Below, piece by piece: positions 1 to 11,636 of a stretch of DNA of 64,000 bases; positions within the stretch are counted from its first letter, which is position 1; each line of letters starts with the position of its first letter. The translations under genes were made by a program, and so were the position numbers. Source of the stretch: Lobosporangium transversale (Eukaryota; Mortierellomycota; Mortierellomycetes; Mortierellales; Mortierellaceae); contig NW_019029051.1 in the NCBI RefSeq assembly GCF_002105155.1, positions 1 through 64,000 of the forward strand. The letters run 5' to 3'. The notes below the pieces were generated by a model that was given only the letters and a program-made list of their open reading frames with translations, did not search any database and was not told where the DNA came from.

Positions 1-3000
1 AGGTTTTTCATTGATGTCGCAAACGAACTGGCGGATGTACCTCCGGGGCGCAGGAGAGTAGGGCCAAAAACGATGGCGAGGTTTGTCGCATACATGTGGT
101 TGATTTCTTCATGATCTGTTATACGCTCCAAGTGTTCTATAATCCTCTTCAGTAATATATAATTAGGAGCAGGTAGCGTACGAATTAAATCCTTCATAGC
201 TATCAGTCGATCATCGTAGTCCGCGAGTGCTAGAAAATCCTCCCCCACCCCCACAAAATTTTGTTTAATATTATATCTTTGTTAATGCTCATAACCTTGA
301 GGTTTCCGCATTTAAGATAGTCAGTCCAAGTCGTATGTCTTACCGGACGCTGCAATAAGAGAGTCATATAAAGCGTTGGTCATCACAGCCTCAGGCAGTT
401 CACGTAGAAATTGCTTCAATGCTCCCGCTACAACATTAATGTCCTTCCATTCATCGCTATCCAAGTTGACATTTTGTGAGCCTAACGGTATAAAAGAAAA
501 TACAATTATGAGAGCATGCACAATTGCGCCCCACTAAATCAAGATTTGTTTAATTCCATACCAGAATTGAAGCTCTGTCGCAGCTTATTGATTGCCGATA
601 CGGCACCAGGTACACGGTAGATCCCAACTTCCTCCAAACCTGTGGTTGGCGTTGAAATATATTGAAATGAGTATATAATCAAGTCATTTAAAGAAAACAA
701 TAAAAAATTTAAAAAAACTAAACGCTGTTTACCTCGTTTCTCAATTTCTGCAATACATTTCTCAACAATCAGCGGAATGTTGCCATCGCTCATAAGATGC
801 CGGAGCTCCACACCAAAAACTAAATATCAGAAGGAATGATGCGTTAATTACAATAGGGATAGGGGTAATTTAATGCCGCCATGTTGATAATACAGTGGTT
901 TACTGTTATGCTCACAGAATACTTGCCAGAATTTCTGCCTTTATACTCATATTCCGAGGTTGGAAATAGTTCCTCCGCTGGTGTTGTAGCCGTTACCGCA
1001 CTCGACAGCGACTCATCATTGTCCAGTAAAGTTCGTCGCTTCGCTGTTGCGCCAGCAGCAGCTTCATTGATGACCTTGATCCACTTGAGCATATCTTCGT
1101 GATCCAATGCCTGAAACAGTGATTGTCCGCCTTCTTCCGTCACAACCTTGAATACAAACTTTCTTTTCGTGTACGTATTGGCAACAGAACAGGTTGAGTT
1201 GATCAAATTGATAACCAATACAGGTTTAGGGGTAGACAAAGGTTGGACGCTGCTTGACGATGTGGCGTGGGACTGAAGTTGGAGTTGGGGCATATCCAAA
1301 TCTTGACGATTAGAAGCGCCCAATGCTTCAATAGCACCACTTGCTGTAGTCCCGCTCACATTCTTCCCGTTAATAGCACTGCCTAAAGCAGTCGCATTAC
1401 TCACAGTCGTTGTTGCAGAGCTCCAGGAATTTGTAATAGCAAGAGAGATAGGTCTCATAGCTCGCATAAGTGTCGACTTTAACAGTTGGTTTTTGACCCG
1501 GCTTCGACTCTGCTCAAGCTTAATTTGTTTCTCCAATATCTTTGCCTGTTCCTGCTGAGCTTTTTGGATCCTGTCTTGTGTATCCTTAATTTGCTTTTCA
1601 AGCTTCTCGAGCTCCTTTTGGTCCCGTTTGATCTTTTCATATTGCATTGACACAAGCCGCGAGAAAATTCTAGGAAAGCGTGATGATCTTGATGAAATAT
1701 TGGTAGCAGAGGAGAGATGGGTAGTAGACCCACCATGCATGTTTGATGACTCCTTTTGAGCAGATTCTCGTACAACCTTCATAGCCAAGTTAGAACTCAA
1801 TCCATTCGATAAGCCAAGCCAACTAGAGAGAGGCGTTGATGTCATTTCAATAGCTCGCAACTCCTCTTGTCGCCGTGTATAGACATGTATGAGATCATAG
1901 ATGTACTGCCGTTTATCGAAATTGATAAGCAGTGGTGATTCGTAGCTCATGTCTCGAACATAACAGCAAGCCTCCAAAAAACGCTCAATCAACCACCCAA
2001 TGGACGGAACTAGTTCATGTGAGACGTCCTGATTCAAACAGTCTGCTGACAATAGACCGTTATCTCGTTGAGGAACCAGCACGTCCTCTAAAGTCTCAAC
2101 AGATCCTTTGCGACTAGATGCTACTTCAAGCCATATGTGAGAAAAGGCTCTACTCTCTGGGCTAATCAGGGCGCTCACCACAGCATCCTCAACAAAGGAT
2201 GGTACCACCCCTACAGAGATCTTCCTAGCCGTAGATTGTAGTGATAATGAGGCCCGCCCTTTACCGCTCCCAAATTGACCCATTGCACGTCGACTAAGGG
2301 TAATAACATCCAACATCTTTTGAAGGCGGTCCAGCCTTACATTGTATGCGATGCTCGGTGAAGCTAGCTGAGCAATGACCCAACCACGAATGACATGGTG
2401 GAGCCTACACAGGTTTTGAAGACATAAAGGAAGCGAGCTTAGGAGTCGTTCTCCGTTCCAATGAGTACCTGGTGCCCCATTTTTTCGGACAACATGAAGG
2501 GTGTCATGAATACTCGTAATTAATATATCCTCTTCTGCAGGCGTAGCGCCCACCTTGGGAAGATACCATCCCAGTGGATCTATAGATTGTGACTCCAAAA
2601 CCTTAAACAAAATGATCCATTCTTGATTCCTAACGGTGAGAAAATGTGCCCATGCAGCCGCATTCAACTGGTCAAGGAGTGTTCCAGGCGACCAACTATC
2701 GTTTAATTGTGGTGGCATTAGCGGAGAATGTCCGAAAAACGTCTCCAGAGTACCTGACACCAAGATAACAGAATCAAGTGGTTTCATCATTTGTTCCACA
2801 GCAAGTTGTTGAACATAGGTCAGTTTCTTAGAGAGTGCTGTCGCTTCATCAATATGGCTGTCATCCAATAGTAGCTTTTGAGAAGCCTCCTGAGCCGAGA
2901 TTGATTTGAGAGCTCCGCTCAATTTGGCCTTGAGCGTCAGATCATCCAAAAAGTCATCAGCATGAGCCCTTAACCAGTACTCCAGGGCTTTCAGAATATT

Positions 3001-6000
3001 AAGTTGCATTGTTAAAACTCTCTTCCAATCAAATGTTGAAGAGCTATGACTGACTCTTGCCATAGAACTTGCCCTCGAAAAGGCGCCCTGGGTTCCTGGG
3101 GAGAGATCGAACGCAGACGGTATATCAGAAGCTCTAGGCTTGATATCTTGAGCAAATGAGAACATCTTGACAAACTGATCGAGCAGCCTATTGGCAGTAC
3201 AGAAGCTTCTATATGTTGCAAAGAATGCTTTCTGAAACGTCTCGTGGTCCAAGATAAATTGCATGCTCGTCCAGCATATCAAATTCCCTTGCTCGTCCAG
3301 GTACTTTCCATTCCGATCCTCGAGACCCATTACAACGACATAAATAAGCTCTTCTAATGTACCAGCTTTCACTATAACACTTCGGGCTTCATTCAGCTCG
3401 GCCAAGCTGCTTGTATTTGATGATTGACTTCCACCAGTATTCAAGTATAGCCTCGATCTACGGAAATCTCCTTCCCTTTCTTTTGCAAGAGGATTGACAA
3501 GTGGTTCCGTCATTTGCTCATTCACTTTCAGAATCAGATTACCTCCTTCGATCAATATAGATGAGTAGCCAATACAAGTAACATTTCGCATCGCCGTAAC
3601 TACCTCGTTCGGCTCAGGCTCGTCCATACTCTGCAAACACCCGCTGGCGAGAGCATCCAAATGTGGATTGATCATGTTGACCGTTGGTTGAGTGCTAAAT
3701 GACCCTATGCTGTTACATGTATTTCGGGCAGGAGGGAAGGAGTACGTCCGCTTGTGTGACTTTTGGCAACTGGTGGAATCTGTCTGCTCTAAATGTAATG
3801 TTCTGTAATAGGTCGCTGAAGATCCTATCGACTCCTCAGACCCTTTTTTGGCAGTGGAAGAGAGGTCTGAAGGCAGTTTTGTAGAGGCTATTTTGGAGGT
3901 TCCAGGTGGAATAGTTTGAACTTCATCGAATGAACTCTTTCGATCAGTATTTCCGGTGTTTTCAAGCGTCAGTAGAAGCGGTAATGGAAAGAGCCGTTTT
4001 TCTGGAACAACCTCTGGAAACATTAAAGGTATAAAACTGCCTGCCATCTTTCGATTCTTGTAATGATAGTCAAGGTATTGACCAATGAAATGTGGTTCAC
4101 AAGCCAACGAGGACTCAAAGGCATCGCTTGATAACTCATTAGAATGATAGTGATCATGGAGTGTCTGGCTGATTGAGGCAAGGTGACTGAAATACTGTTG
4201 TAATCGTTCATTTTCTAATGACGATAAAATTGGTTGAGGCTTCAAGGCCTTTGTAGATATTGATTGCGACGCTTTGTTGAGAACTAGATAGATTTGTCTA
4301 AGTTTTTCAATGTTAAGCTGTTGTACTGGGGCTAATTGCAGGAATGATGGCATAGCCCTATCCAGTTGATCTAGTGATTGCTTAATGTTGCTGATACATG
4401 GTATCACAGAATCTTCGCCATTGAGTGACATTTCAAAGACAGAGTGAAGTGAAGATTTTAAACCGAATGAAGATATTGCCAACCCTTGTAAATCCTCCAT
4501 CACCATGTTCATCTTTATGAGTATGGGTACCCATTTGTGTGCCACCTCTTGCCTGAGCTCTAAAGAGACTTGCTTCCAGGTCTCCTGTAAGCGTACGACG
4601 CCTGGTGAACATATTCCGATGGCGATTGCCACAAACCCTGCCATATCGCCCAGTAGCCAACAGCATCTCGCTGTTTTAATCCACTGTGCAAGCAATTTGG
4701 GCCTCCGTGACGTACTCTGGATGGACTGGGTTGCAATTAGGATATGGTGGGTGATGAGGATGGTTAGAAAGTGTGGTGAATACATTGAAAAAACGAGAGC
4801 ATTTTGTAGAGATTGGCTTGTCCCGAAAACAGAGTATGGTCGTATAAAGTTAGCGGGATTTTTGAAAAGGCGCTGCAAGCCTCCAATGAGGTATAACTGC
4901 TTGCGGTGGTAGTGTAGAATTTGCTCTGCAAAAAAGATTGGTTCGAGTCTCAGGAACAAAGCTGGAGTTAGCCCTGTAATAAGCAAATTTGACAGATCCA
5001 CGGACACCTCACGGACACAGCCGTCGGATTCATTGTTGGTAGAGAAAGAGGCTACATTAGCCAAATAACTGTCATTGTAGTGAACAGCATCAGTGCGTTG
5101 TAAAATATCAGTCGCTCTTGTTGATCCACATTTCTCTTGCAAAATCTTTGTAAACTTGCGGATCTCTTCCAATTCTTCGGTATTTGTTACGCTAGCACAG
5201 TATCCATTGATAATTTCCCGTATAAAAAACTCAATTCTATGCACCTTTGCTTTTGTGTTGTCAGGCGTAGAGTTTGCTGACTCTAAGCTAATGTACCGCC
5301 CTAATTCCCCCAATACATGCGAAGTTGTTGTAAATAATGGGTAAGTGGTTGCAATTATGTGAACAAGTTCAAGGTTGATGTCTGTAAGCTCGTTATGAAC
5401 AATTTCATAGATCAAGTCATCGATTGATGCTCCTGATAGTTGGGTAGTGCCCGTGCTAACCTTCCGTCGCACTGTGATCTTGGGATCCAATGTAGTTTCA
5501 CAAAATGCTTGAGCCCTGTCCATTTTATTGCTGTTCAAAATAAAGCTCTCAGCCTCAGAAGATGACTTTGGTGATGTCGGCGAGTGAAGAGATGCGGTTG
5601 AATTGTTAGAACGAGGCGAGTACAGCATAGGAGCATCTTTAGGTACAAGGCTTTCGACTGAACCTACTTAGAGTTCACAGAGATAAGTCATTAGGTGTCT
5701 CCTATTGACAGGCGACCACAGTAGGCACATAAAAACATATTTACCTCTGCCTTTAGAGGCTGTCCGTGTGTGCGGTTGATATAGCCCTTTGGCTCTATTA
5801 AACTTGGAATACCATTGATGACGCACCTCCTGCGAAGGAGGCAGGTAAAGAAGACGATGGGTATAGTCTCTCCCATCTATGTTGGATGTGATTACTAGCT
5901 CAAGAGTCGAGGTTGTTGTTGATTGGTGGTTGGAAGAGGAAATGGAAGTCGCTGTAGATATGGAGGGAATATCCAAGTCCCGCAGATTACGTCCAAAGTA

Positions 6001-7731
6001 TGACGGGTTTGTAGCTGCAGCGGTTACGGGTGCTGCAAACGGGTAGAATGTTGCAGATGCGGACGGTACTGGCGAAGCCATGTCTAGCGCTTCGACTTGC
6101 GACAGCGGGTAGGTGGCTTCGTGTTTCCATTTTGAGAAATAGCCTCGTTGCTTCTCAGTCGAACTATCAAAAATAGCGCGGATCCTTTGATCACCATCGC
6201 TACCACGAGAGTCACTGGATTTGTGACTGATACCAGAGAGCGAGCCCTGGCGCTTTCCAGAGACAGGCTCCTGATGCTCATTCTTTTCATTAGAGTTGGA
6301 ACTGAATTTTATCACATCCTTGACTTTGGCGGAAGTGTACCGAACCCATTTGCGCTTACAAATAACAACACTGTCTTCAAATAAGAGTAAAGCCACATGC
6401 TTTTTGAATTGCATTGTCAGACGGTCGATCTCTGTGAAGCATTCCCCATAAACATATTTGGACACCGGAGATGCAAATGACTGAAACTCATGATTAAGTG
6501 ACTTGATACTCGTGTTGCCCTCAAATAATAAAGTCCTAGTAGAGGACTCGAAATTGAAGGCCGAAAGAACCATGCCGCATTCACTGGCGATTGACAGCTG
6601 TGGAGACGTGCCGTTGTTGGGGAATGAGTGATGCTGGTGATAATAGCCTGTATGGTCTTGTTGCAGGATATTTGAGGAGAGACACTGCTTTTGAGGATCT
6701 TTGGGGCTCTGAAACTGAGGCCAATCATCCATTGGTAAGGGTTTGTAAAAGTATATCTTTGAGCTCTTTAAGATAACTTTGTATATCTTCCAATCGTGCT
6801 CTATTTCACCTGAGTGCTGCTCCATTTTTTTGTTCAGGAAGCCCTCCTGAAAGACAATACTACCAGTTCTAGGATGTACCTGTGTATCAGAGCTTGAGGC
6901 CGCAGAGAGACGGCGTTGATTGAGGTCAATTACTTGAGTAGCTGATGTAGGAGAAGAAACATGTATAATATTTGAGCAAGCAGTACGGGATAGTATTTGA
7001 TTGTTTGATGTTGATATAGATTCAAGCGTGGATGGATTAAAAGGGCCAATGGGTGAGGTCGGCATGGTTTGCTTGTTCAGTGCAGGACGCAAAGGTTCGT
7101 GGGGCTGCCGTCGATTAGGCAAAGTGCGGGAGAAAAAGCGATGCGAACTAATAACATCCTGAGCTGGATAAGGCGGGGAATTTACAGATATGGTTGGGGG
7201 GTCCGTGGTAGAAGATTTGTTGAGTTGACCGAGGCTATCCTTGTGTACACATTGGTTGCGGCTATTATCTCCTTCCGTCGTTGTTTCAAGCCTCGTGGTT
7301 GAAGAAGACTCGGGTATCAATCCTTTGTTCAATTCTGCGGCTTTTTTTAATTGGAGTAGATCTCTTGCAGATGAAGTCAACGAGGTTGAGGCATCAGCCA
7401 CTGATCCAAAGAGGCGTGCCTTGAGATATGAGAAAGTTGACATGCCTGCGCTTGTTGCAGTGCTGTTGCTGGTGTTTGTGCTGGTGTTGGAGTGGCTGTT
7501 GTTGCTACTGTATTGGATGCCTCTATTAAGGTTTTTACTGTGTGTTACCTGGCGGGCTGGCAGTATTTCATTTGAAATTATTTTCGGCGGCTCTTGGCCA
7601 GATTTTGAAAAGCTTTCGTGTGATGTTGCTTTCCGCGGGGTAGAATCAGATTGACTAGTAATGATGTCGCGTAGGTTGGCATGTGAAGATGAACTTCTGA
7701 TTGTAACGTCATTTTTGGGATGGTCGCTCAT
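1..7731 (-). CDS. RasGEF-PH-RhoGAP multidomain signalling protein (3' end cut by window edge)
   Basis: This protein would activate a Ras-type GTPase (GDP release) and inactivate a Rho-type GTPase from one polypeptide at membranes. Exons I can phase are 7731-5745, 5657-894, 819-733, 639-562, 481-344 and 229-1 and beyond. Order of domains: Ser/Thr-rich N-terminus; split PH-like region (about residues 285-660, with EGFLNKKM early and LLYLPPSQEVRHQWYSKF late); a divergent first RasGEF module (LLITGLTPALFLRL); RasGEF_N (LEELIYVVVMGLEDRNGKYL) and a second RasGEF catalytic module containing LDQLNAAAWAHFL and NLCRLHHVIRGWV; a long coiled coil (YEKIKRDQKELEKLEKQ); a C-terminal PH; then RhoGAP with FGVEL, the arginine-finger motif GIYRVPG, and NLAIVFGPTLLRP. 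The 5658-5744 intron joins phase 1 exactly, so the PH and RasGEF open frames are one gene. The ATG at 7731 is chosen because a pyrimidine-rich CCAG acceptor lies just upstream (probable 5' UTR intron). The donor of the 820-893 intron is the least certain. The last part of RhoGAP lies outside the window. Confidence 0.85.
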
Positions 7732-8563
7732 GGCTTTTATATCTGGAAAGAAAAGCACAGGATACTCTTAAAAGTCAGGATCGCAGTGGCTACGAGGTAC
7801 AATGGAGGTTTTTTTGTTTATTTGTTCGGAGCATTAATGAGAAAGCGACAAACCTTTTACTGGAAATGAAAAGCAAAAATGTGAATAAAAAAGGAGCTGG
7901 TTGTGTCGACAAAGAGAGAGAATGAACAGGTTAGCATCAACAAAAATGGCTATGCATCAATAGAATACCGGCGTCAATTGATCCGACAGTAATAACAGTA
8001 AAAAAACAACATACTTCAAAGTTGAAAGTGTAGACTATGATAAATAACGTGTACGAAGATATTTTGCTCGGGCTGTATCAGGCAAATGTTTATGATGGCT
8101 GAAATGCATAGCACAACAAGCACTCACACCACAAACAGAAAAAAAAAGGCGAAGGACATGGAATGAGGGAGTGAATGGAGAGAAAGACAGAATGAGACGG
8201 AGGATAATGAATAAAAAGGAGATGGGTGAGTGGAGAAGTAAGCGAATGTGTATATGGGCTAAGAGGATAAAAAAAAGAGAGGGTGCAAAGCGAGAAAGAG
8301 AGAAAGAGAAAGTGTTAGAGTCAACAAAGGTGTATGGGATGGTGTGTAACCGACGTAAGATTGATGCCCTCCTGCACTGGACACATCATCAACCCGGACA
8401 TTTAATGCGATCTCCAAAAGCCAAAATATCTCATTAAAAAAAGGCTTTTTTTTGCTAAGTTATTAATATACTTAATGACATTGCTCACTCTTTTTTTTTA
8501 ACCCTGTCTTGCTCACGCTGTCATTCTATTTGTCCCTTTACTCTTTTCTCAATCAAAAAGACT
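7732..8563. promoter_or_regulatory. Shared divergent upstream region of the RasGEF/RhoGAP gene and PFK2-like gene
   Basis: About 830 bp between two divergently transcribed start codons. It must hold both promoters and probably a 5' UTR intron of the left gene (acceptor just above 7731). It contains a purine-rich stretch near 8155-8310 (repeated GAGAAAGA-type sequence on the plus strand) and T-rich DNA near 8490-8500. No conserved protein, RNA gene or clear TATA box was recognised. Confidence 0.5.
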
Positions 8564-10742
8564 ATGTTTCCTGGACAGTTGTACAAGACTGAATCTGGAC
8601 GGCTATTCCATGCTGGGGCCATCGCTATCATTCTTGTCGGGTATAATTCTATTCTCATTCTGCATTCAAACACCTCGGTCCTTTCGATCATGATCCTTAT
8701 TAGTGAATCATAAAGCTCATTTCATATTTCACCTGTACTTACTACCATCACTTCTCTCCTTTTCACTCTCTCTTTTTTCATTTTCGTTTTCTTCTCTCTA
8801 CAAGACTGCCTGCACGCGGCAAGACCGCCATCTCTCGATCGCTTTACCGTTATCTCCGCTGGCTCGGAGTACAGACTATGGTCTTTAGTGTTGGCAATTA
8901 TCGTAGACAAATCGTTGGAGTCGAAGTAACAAATGACTTTTTCAGTCCAGGTAAAGGAGTGAGAACAAAGAGAAGGAAGGAGAAAAGGTTCTGCTTTTTA
9001 TCCTTCGGATTGTGAATCACCCGCATCCTCTTTTTTAATCTTGTCTTATCACATTTGCTCTTACCAATCTCTTGACATTCGTGTTTGGATGTGTCACTTC
9101 CATCATTGATCAGCCAATAAGGCTACAGCAGAGATGCGTGCAAGGATCGCAAACGCCTGTCTCGACGACATGATGCAGTGGTTTGCCAGCGGAGGACAGG
9201 TCGGTATCCTCGATGGTAGCAACACCACCGAGGAACGGAGGCAGGAACTTGTCAATCAGTTCAAGGCTTGCAATGTCCACCCCATGTTTATTGAAACTAT
9301 CTGCGATAATCCTGCTATAGTAGACGCCAATATCCGAAGCGTCAAAATTTCATCACCTGATGTAAGTTCCTCACCTTTTGCTTGTGCTAATCATTGGCAT
9401 AGTCACCTATCAAACACTTGGTACTATCGTTGGTATTGTTGTCGCGAAATTGACCTCACTTTTTGATTCGTTTCCCTTCACCATTTAGTATGTTGGGTGG
9501 GATCGTGCTGATGCTGTTGAGGATTTCAAGCGAAGGATCGAAAACCATGTACCATATTACACAACCATCACAGATCTCAGTCTCACTTTCGTCAAAGTCA
9601 TCAATGCTGGAGACAAAATTATCGTTAACAACGCACAGGGTTTCTTACAGAGCAAAATTGTGTATTTCTTAACAAATCTACACATTAATCAACGGATTAT
9701 CTATTTTGCAAGAGTATGTGGAGGTCTAAAGATATTTACAGGATTGAAATAGATCATGACAAGCTTTTCTGATTGACATATTCTCTTGCCTTCTCACCTG
9801 CTATATGTCTCACTGTTCGTATTAGAATGGAGTATCGCTTAATGAGCAGTCATACAGAGCAGATGCTCCTTTAGCACCCACAGGTCATCGATATGCAGAA
9901 AATCTAAAGAATTTTCTCTTGACACTTCGGGAAAGCAGTTCATTGTCACCCACTTTAACCGGTACACCGGAAGCACCGCGTCAGTTAACGGTGTGGACTT
10001 CATCTCGCAAAAGGAGCTTCCAAACCGCAGCGCATTTTTTGGATCATGAAGAAATCATTGTTCGTCAACGCAGTGTACTGGCAGAGAGAAATCCAGGTGT
10101 TTGTGATCAGATGACCCCACAGGAAATAGAGGAAAAATACCCAGATGAGTGTTTACGGGCCAAAAAGGATCCCTATCGTCACCGGTTCCCGCGCGCTGAG
10201 GTAAATAGTGCTGGTAAATGTATAGGAATATATGTATAGCTTTTCCTTGCTACGATATTGATATTAAATGATTTTCTTGGGTAGTCTTATTATGATCTTG
10301 CCAACCGCCTAGAAAAAGTCATTTTAGAACTGGAACGGGAAAAGAATGATGTTCTTATTGTGGCGCATGAGAGTGTTCTTCGTTGCCTCTACGGATACTT
10401 GCACGGTCTTCCTGAAGCTGTAAGTGTGTATTGTTGTTTTAGATTTTAGCCGAAGTTGTAGTCCAATTTATTTTGATGATTTACATTCTATTTGTAATAC
10501 AGGAAATTCCAAGCCTTGAGATCCCTGAGGGCGTCTTGTTGGAGCTGATCCCCACAGCATATGCTATTGAAGAAAGGCGGCACAAGATTCCGGACACAGT
10601 TGCCAGTATTAATTGGCAGCAGCAAACAGCTGATGTCATGTTCCTTGCAGGAAATGTCCCTGCATCTCCAATGTTCATGGATCACTATCTACCAGATTCG
10701 TCCTCAACATCCTCGCCCTCCTCGTCCATACTTGCTCTCTAG
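8564..10742 (+). CDS. 6-phosphofructo-2-kinase / fructose-2,6-bisphosphatase family, probably kinase-only
   Basis: The kinase half makes fructose-2,6-bisphosphate, the allosteric activator of phosphofructokinase and inhibitor of gluconeogenesis, in the cytosol. Exons 8564-8640, 8805-8950, 9132-9361, 9489-9713, 9826-10200, 10285-10419 and 10503-10742 join in phase to 475 residues. The kinase has the Walker A loop GLPARGKT, VFSVGNYRR, NDFFSP, then GILDGSNTTEERR and FIETICDNPAIV. The N-terminus before the P-loop is only about 25 residues, without the long regulatory extension of yeast Pfk26. The phosphatase half (IYFARNGVS, VWTSSRKRSFQTA, GVCDQMTPQEIEEKYP, VAHESVLRCLYGYL) keeps the second His but has RNG where the catalytic RHG is expected, and the Glu-Ile-Asp stretch before GVC reads ERN. 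I infer weak or absent phosphatase activity. Exon 3 has two possible acceptors three bases apart. Confidence 0.93.
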
Positions 10743-10838
10743 TCCCCAATCCTCATCAGGGAGACGGATGGGTTACAATGATATGACTCTTAAGATGTAG
10801 ACGAATAAGCATCTAATTAATGCAGTCTGCTCCTGTAA

Positions 10839-10854
10839 AATAAAGTAAAATAAA
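10839..10854 (+). terminator. Probable polyadenylation signals of the PFK2-like gene
   Basis: Two overlapping-context AATAAA hexamers begin at 10839 and 10849, about 100 bases after the stop codon. This is the normal location for a fungal 3' end signal; the actual cleavage site cannot be seen from sequence alone. Confidence 0.4.
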
Positions 10855-11228
10855 AAATAGCTGTGCTGTCATACTAAACTTAAATGGCCCACTTGGGCTC
10901 CTAAAAACCAATGCAGTCCAAGAATGGCTCTCAAATAGGCAGCACCCTGCGTGCGCAGCGCACTTTTTATTTTTTTTCCCATAAACAAGAGAGATTTTAG
11001 CTCAGGATGAAACAGTGCATCAAATCAGGGACTTGTCAATCAAATAGATCATTACATAATACATATACAAGTACCATTTATTATTTATTGTCAGGGGTCA
11101 CAGAAGGAGAAAAGGGGCTATCAAGTTGTGCCAAATCCAATAAAAGTCTTGGAGTGTTTCTAGTGGTTTATGTCAAATCAAATTAAACCATAAATCCATT
11201 GCACCTTCCGATGCAATGGCCTCTGCGC

Positions 11229-11239
11229 TATATAAAATT
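11229..11239 (+). promoter_or_regulatory. TATA-like element upstream of the Uds1-domain gene
   Basis: The sequence TATATAAAATT lies about 400 bases before the chosen ATG and is followed by pyrimidine-rich DNA often seen around fungal transcription starts. A chance match in AT-rich DNA is possible. Confidence 0.35.
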
Positions 11240-11502
11240 TTGAATAGGCAGCAGCCATACAACCTCTTTTCTTTCTTCTCTCCCTTCCTTTTGTTTTTAT
11301 CATTCCAATAGTACCTTTTTTTTTTATCTCTCACTCGACTCTCAGTCTTCCTTGAAAAATTGTAAAACGAGAAAGGAGCGATGTGATTAACTTTTGATTT
11401 TATTTCGTAATCAAGATTTCAGATCCTGCCAGTCCTTTTGTTATTACTTCCCCTTTATCTCCCGCTTTTTTCTTTTTCTTCTCTCCTCGTCTTCTGTCTC
11501 CT

Positions 11503-11547
11503 CTATTTCACCTATTTCACCTATTTCACCTATTTCACCTACTCCAC
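11503..11547 (+). repeat. 9-bp tandem repeat, unit CTATTTCAC
   Basis: Four exact copies of CTATTTCAC (11503-11538) are followed by a diverged fifth (CTACTCCAC). It lies in the leader or promoter of the Uds1-domain gene, about 90 bases before the ATG. Simple slippage minisatellite; no function is implied by the sequence. Confidence 0.9.
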
Positions 11548-11636
11548 CTTCTCTTCATTAAACCATCTGTCTATCGCCTCCATTGTGTACAGTTTAGTAA
11601 CTTCATATCAAATATAGCTATCTTTTAAACTTCAAC

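Larger units (their letters stand above)
10743..11636. other. Intergenic region between PFK2-like gene and Uds1-domain gene
   Basis: About 890 bp. The left end carries polyadenylation-like AATAAA hexamers, the right half is a promoter with a TATA-like element near 11230 and a pyrimidine-rich stretch up to the ATG, including a 9-bp tandem repeat. No coding potential that I could support. Confidence 0.6.
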
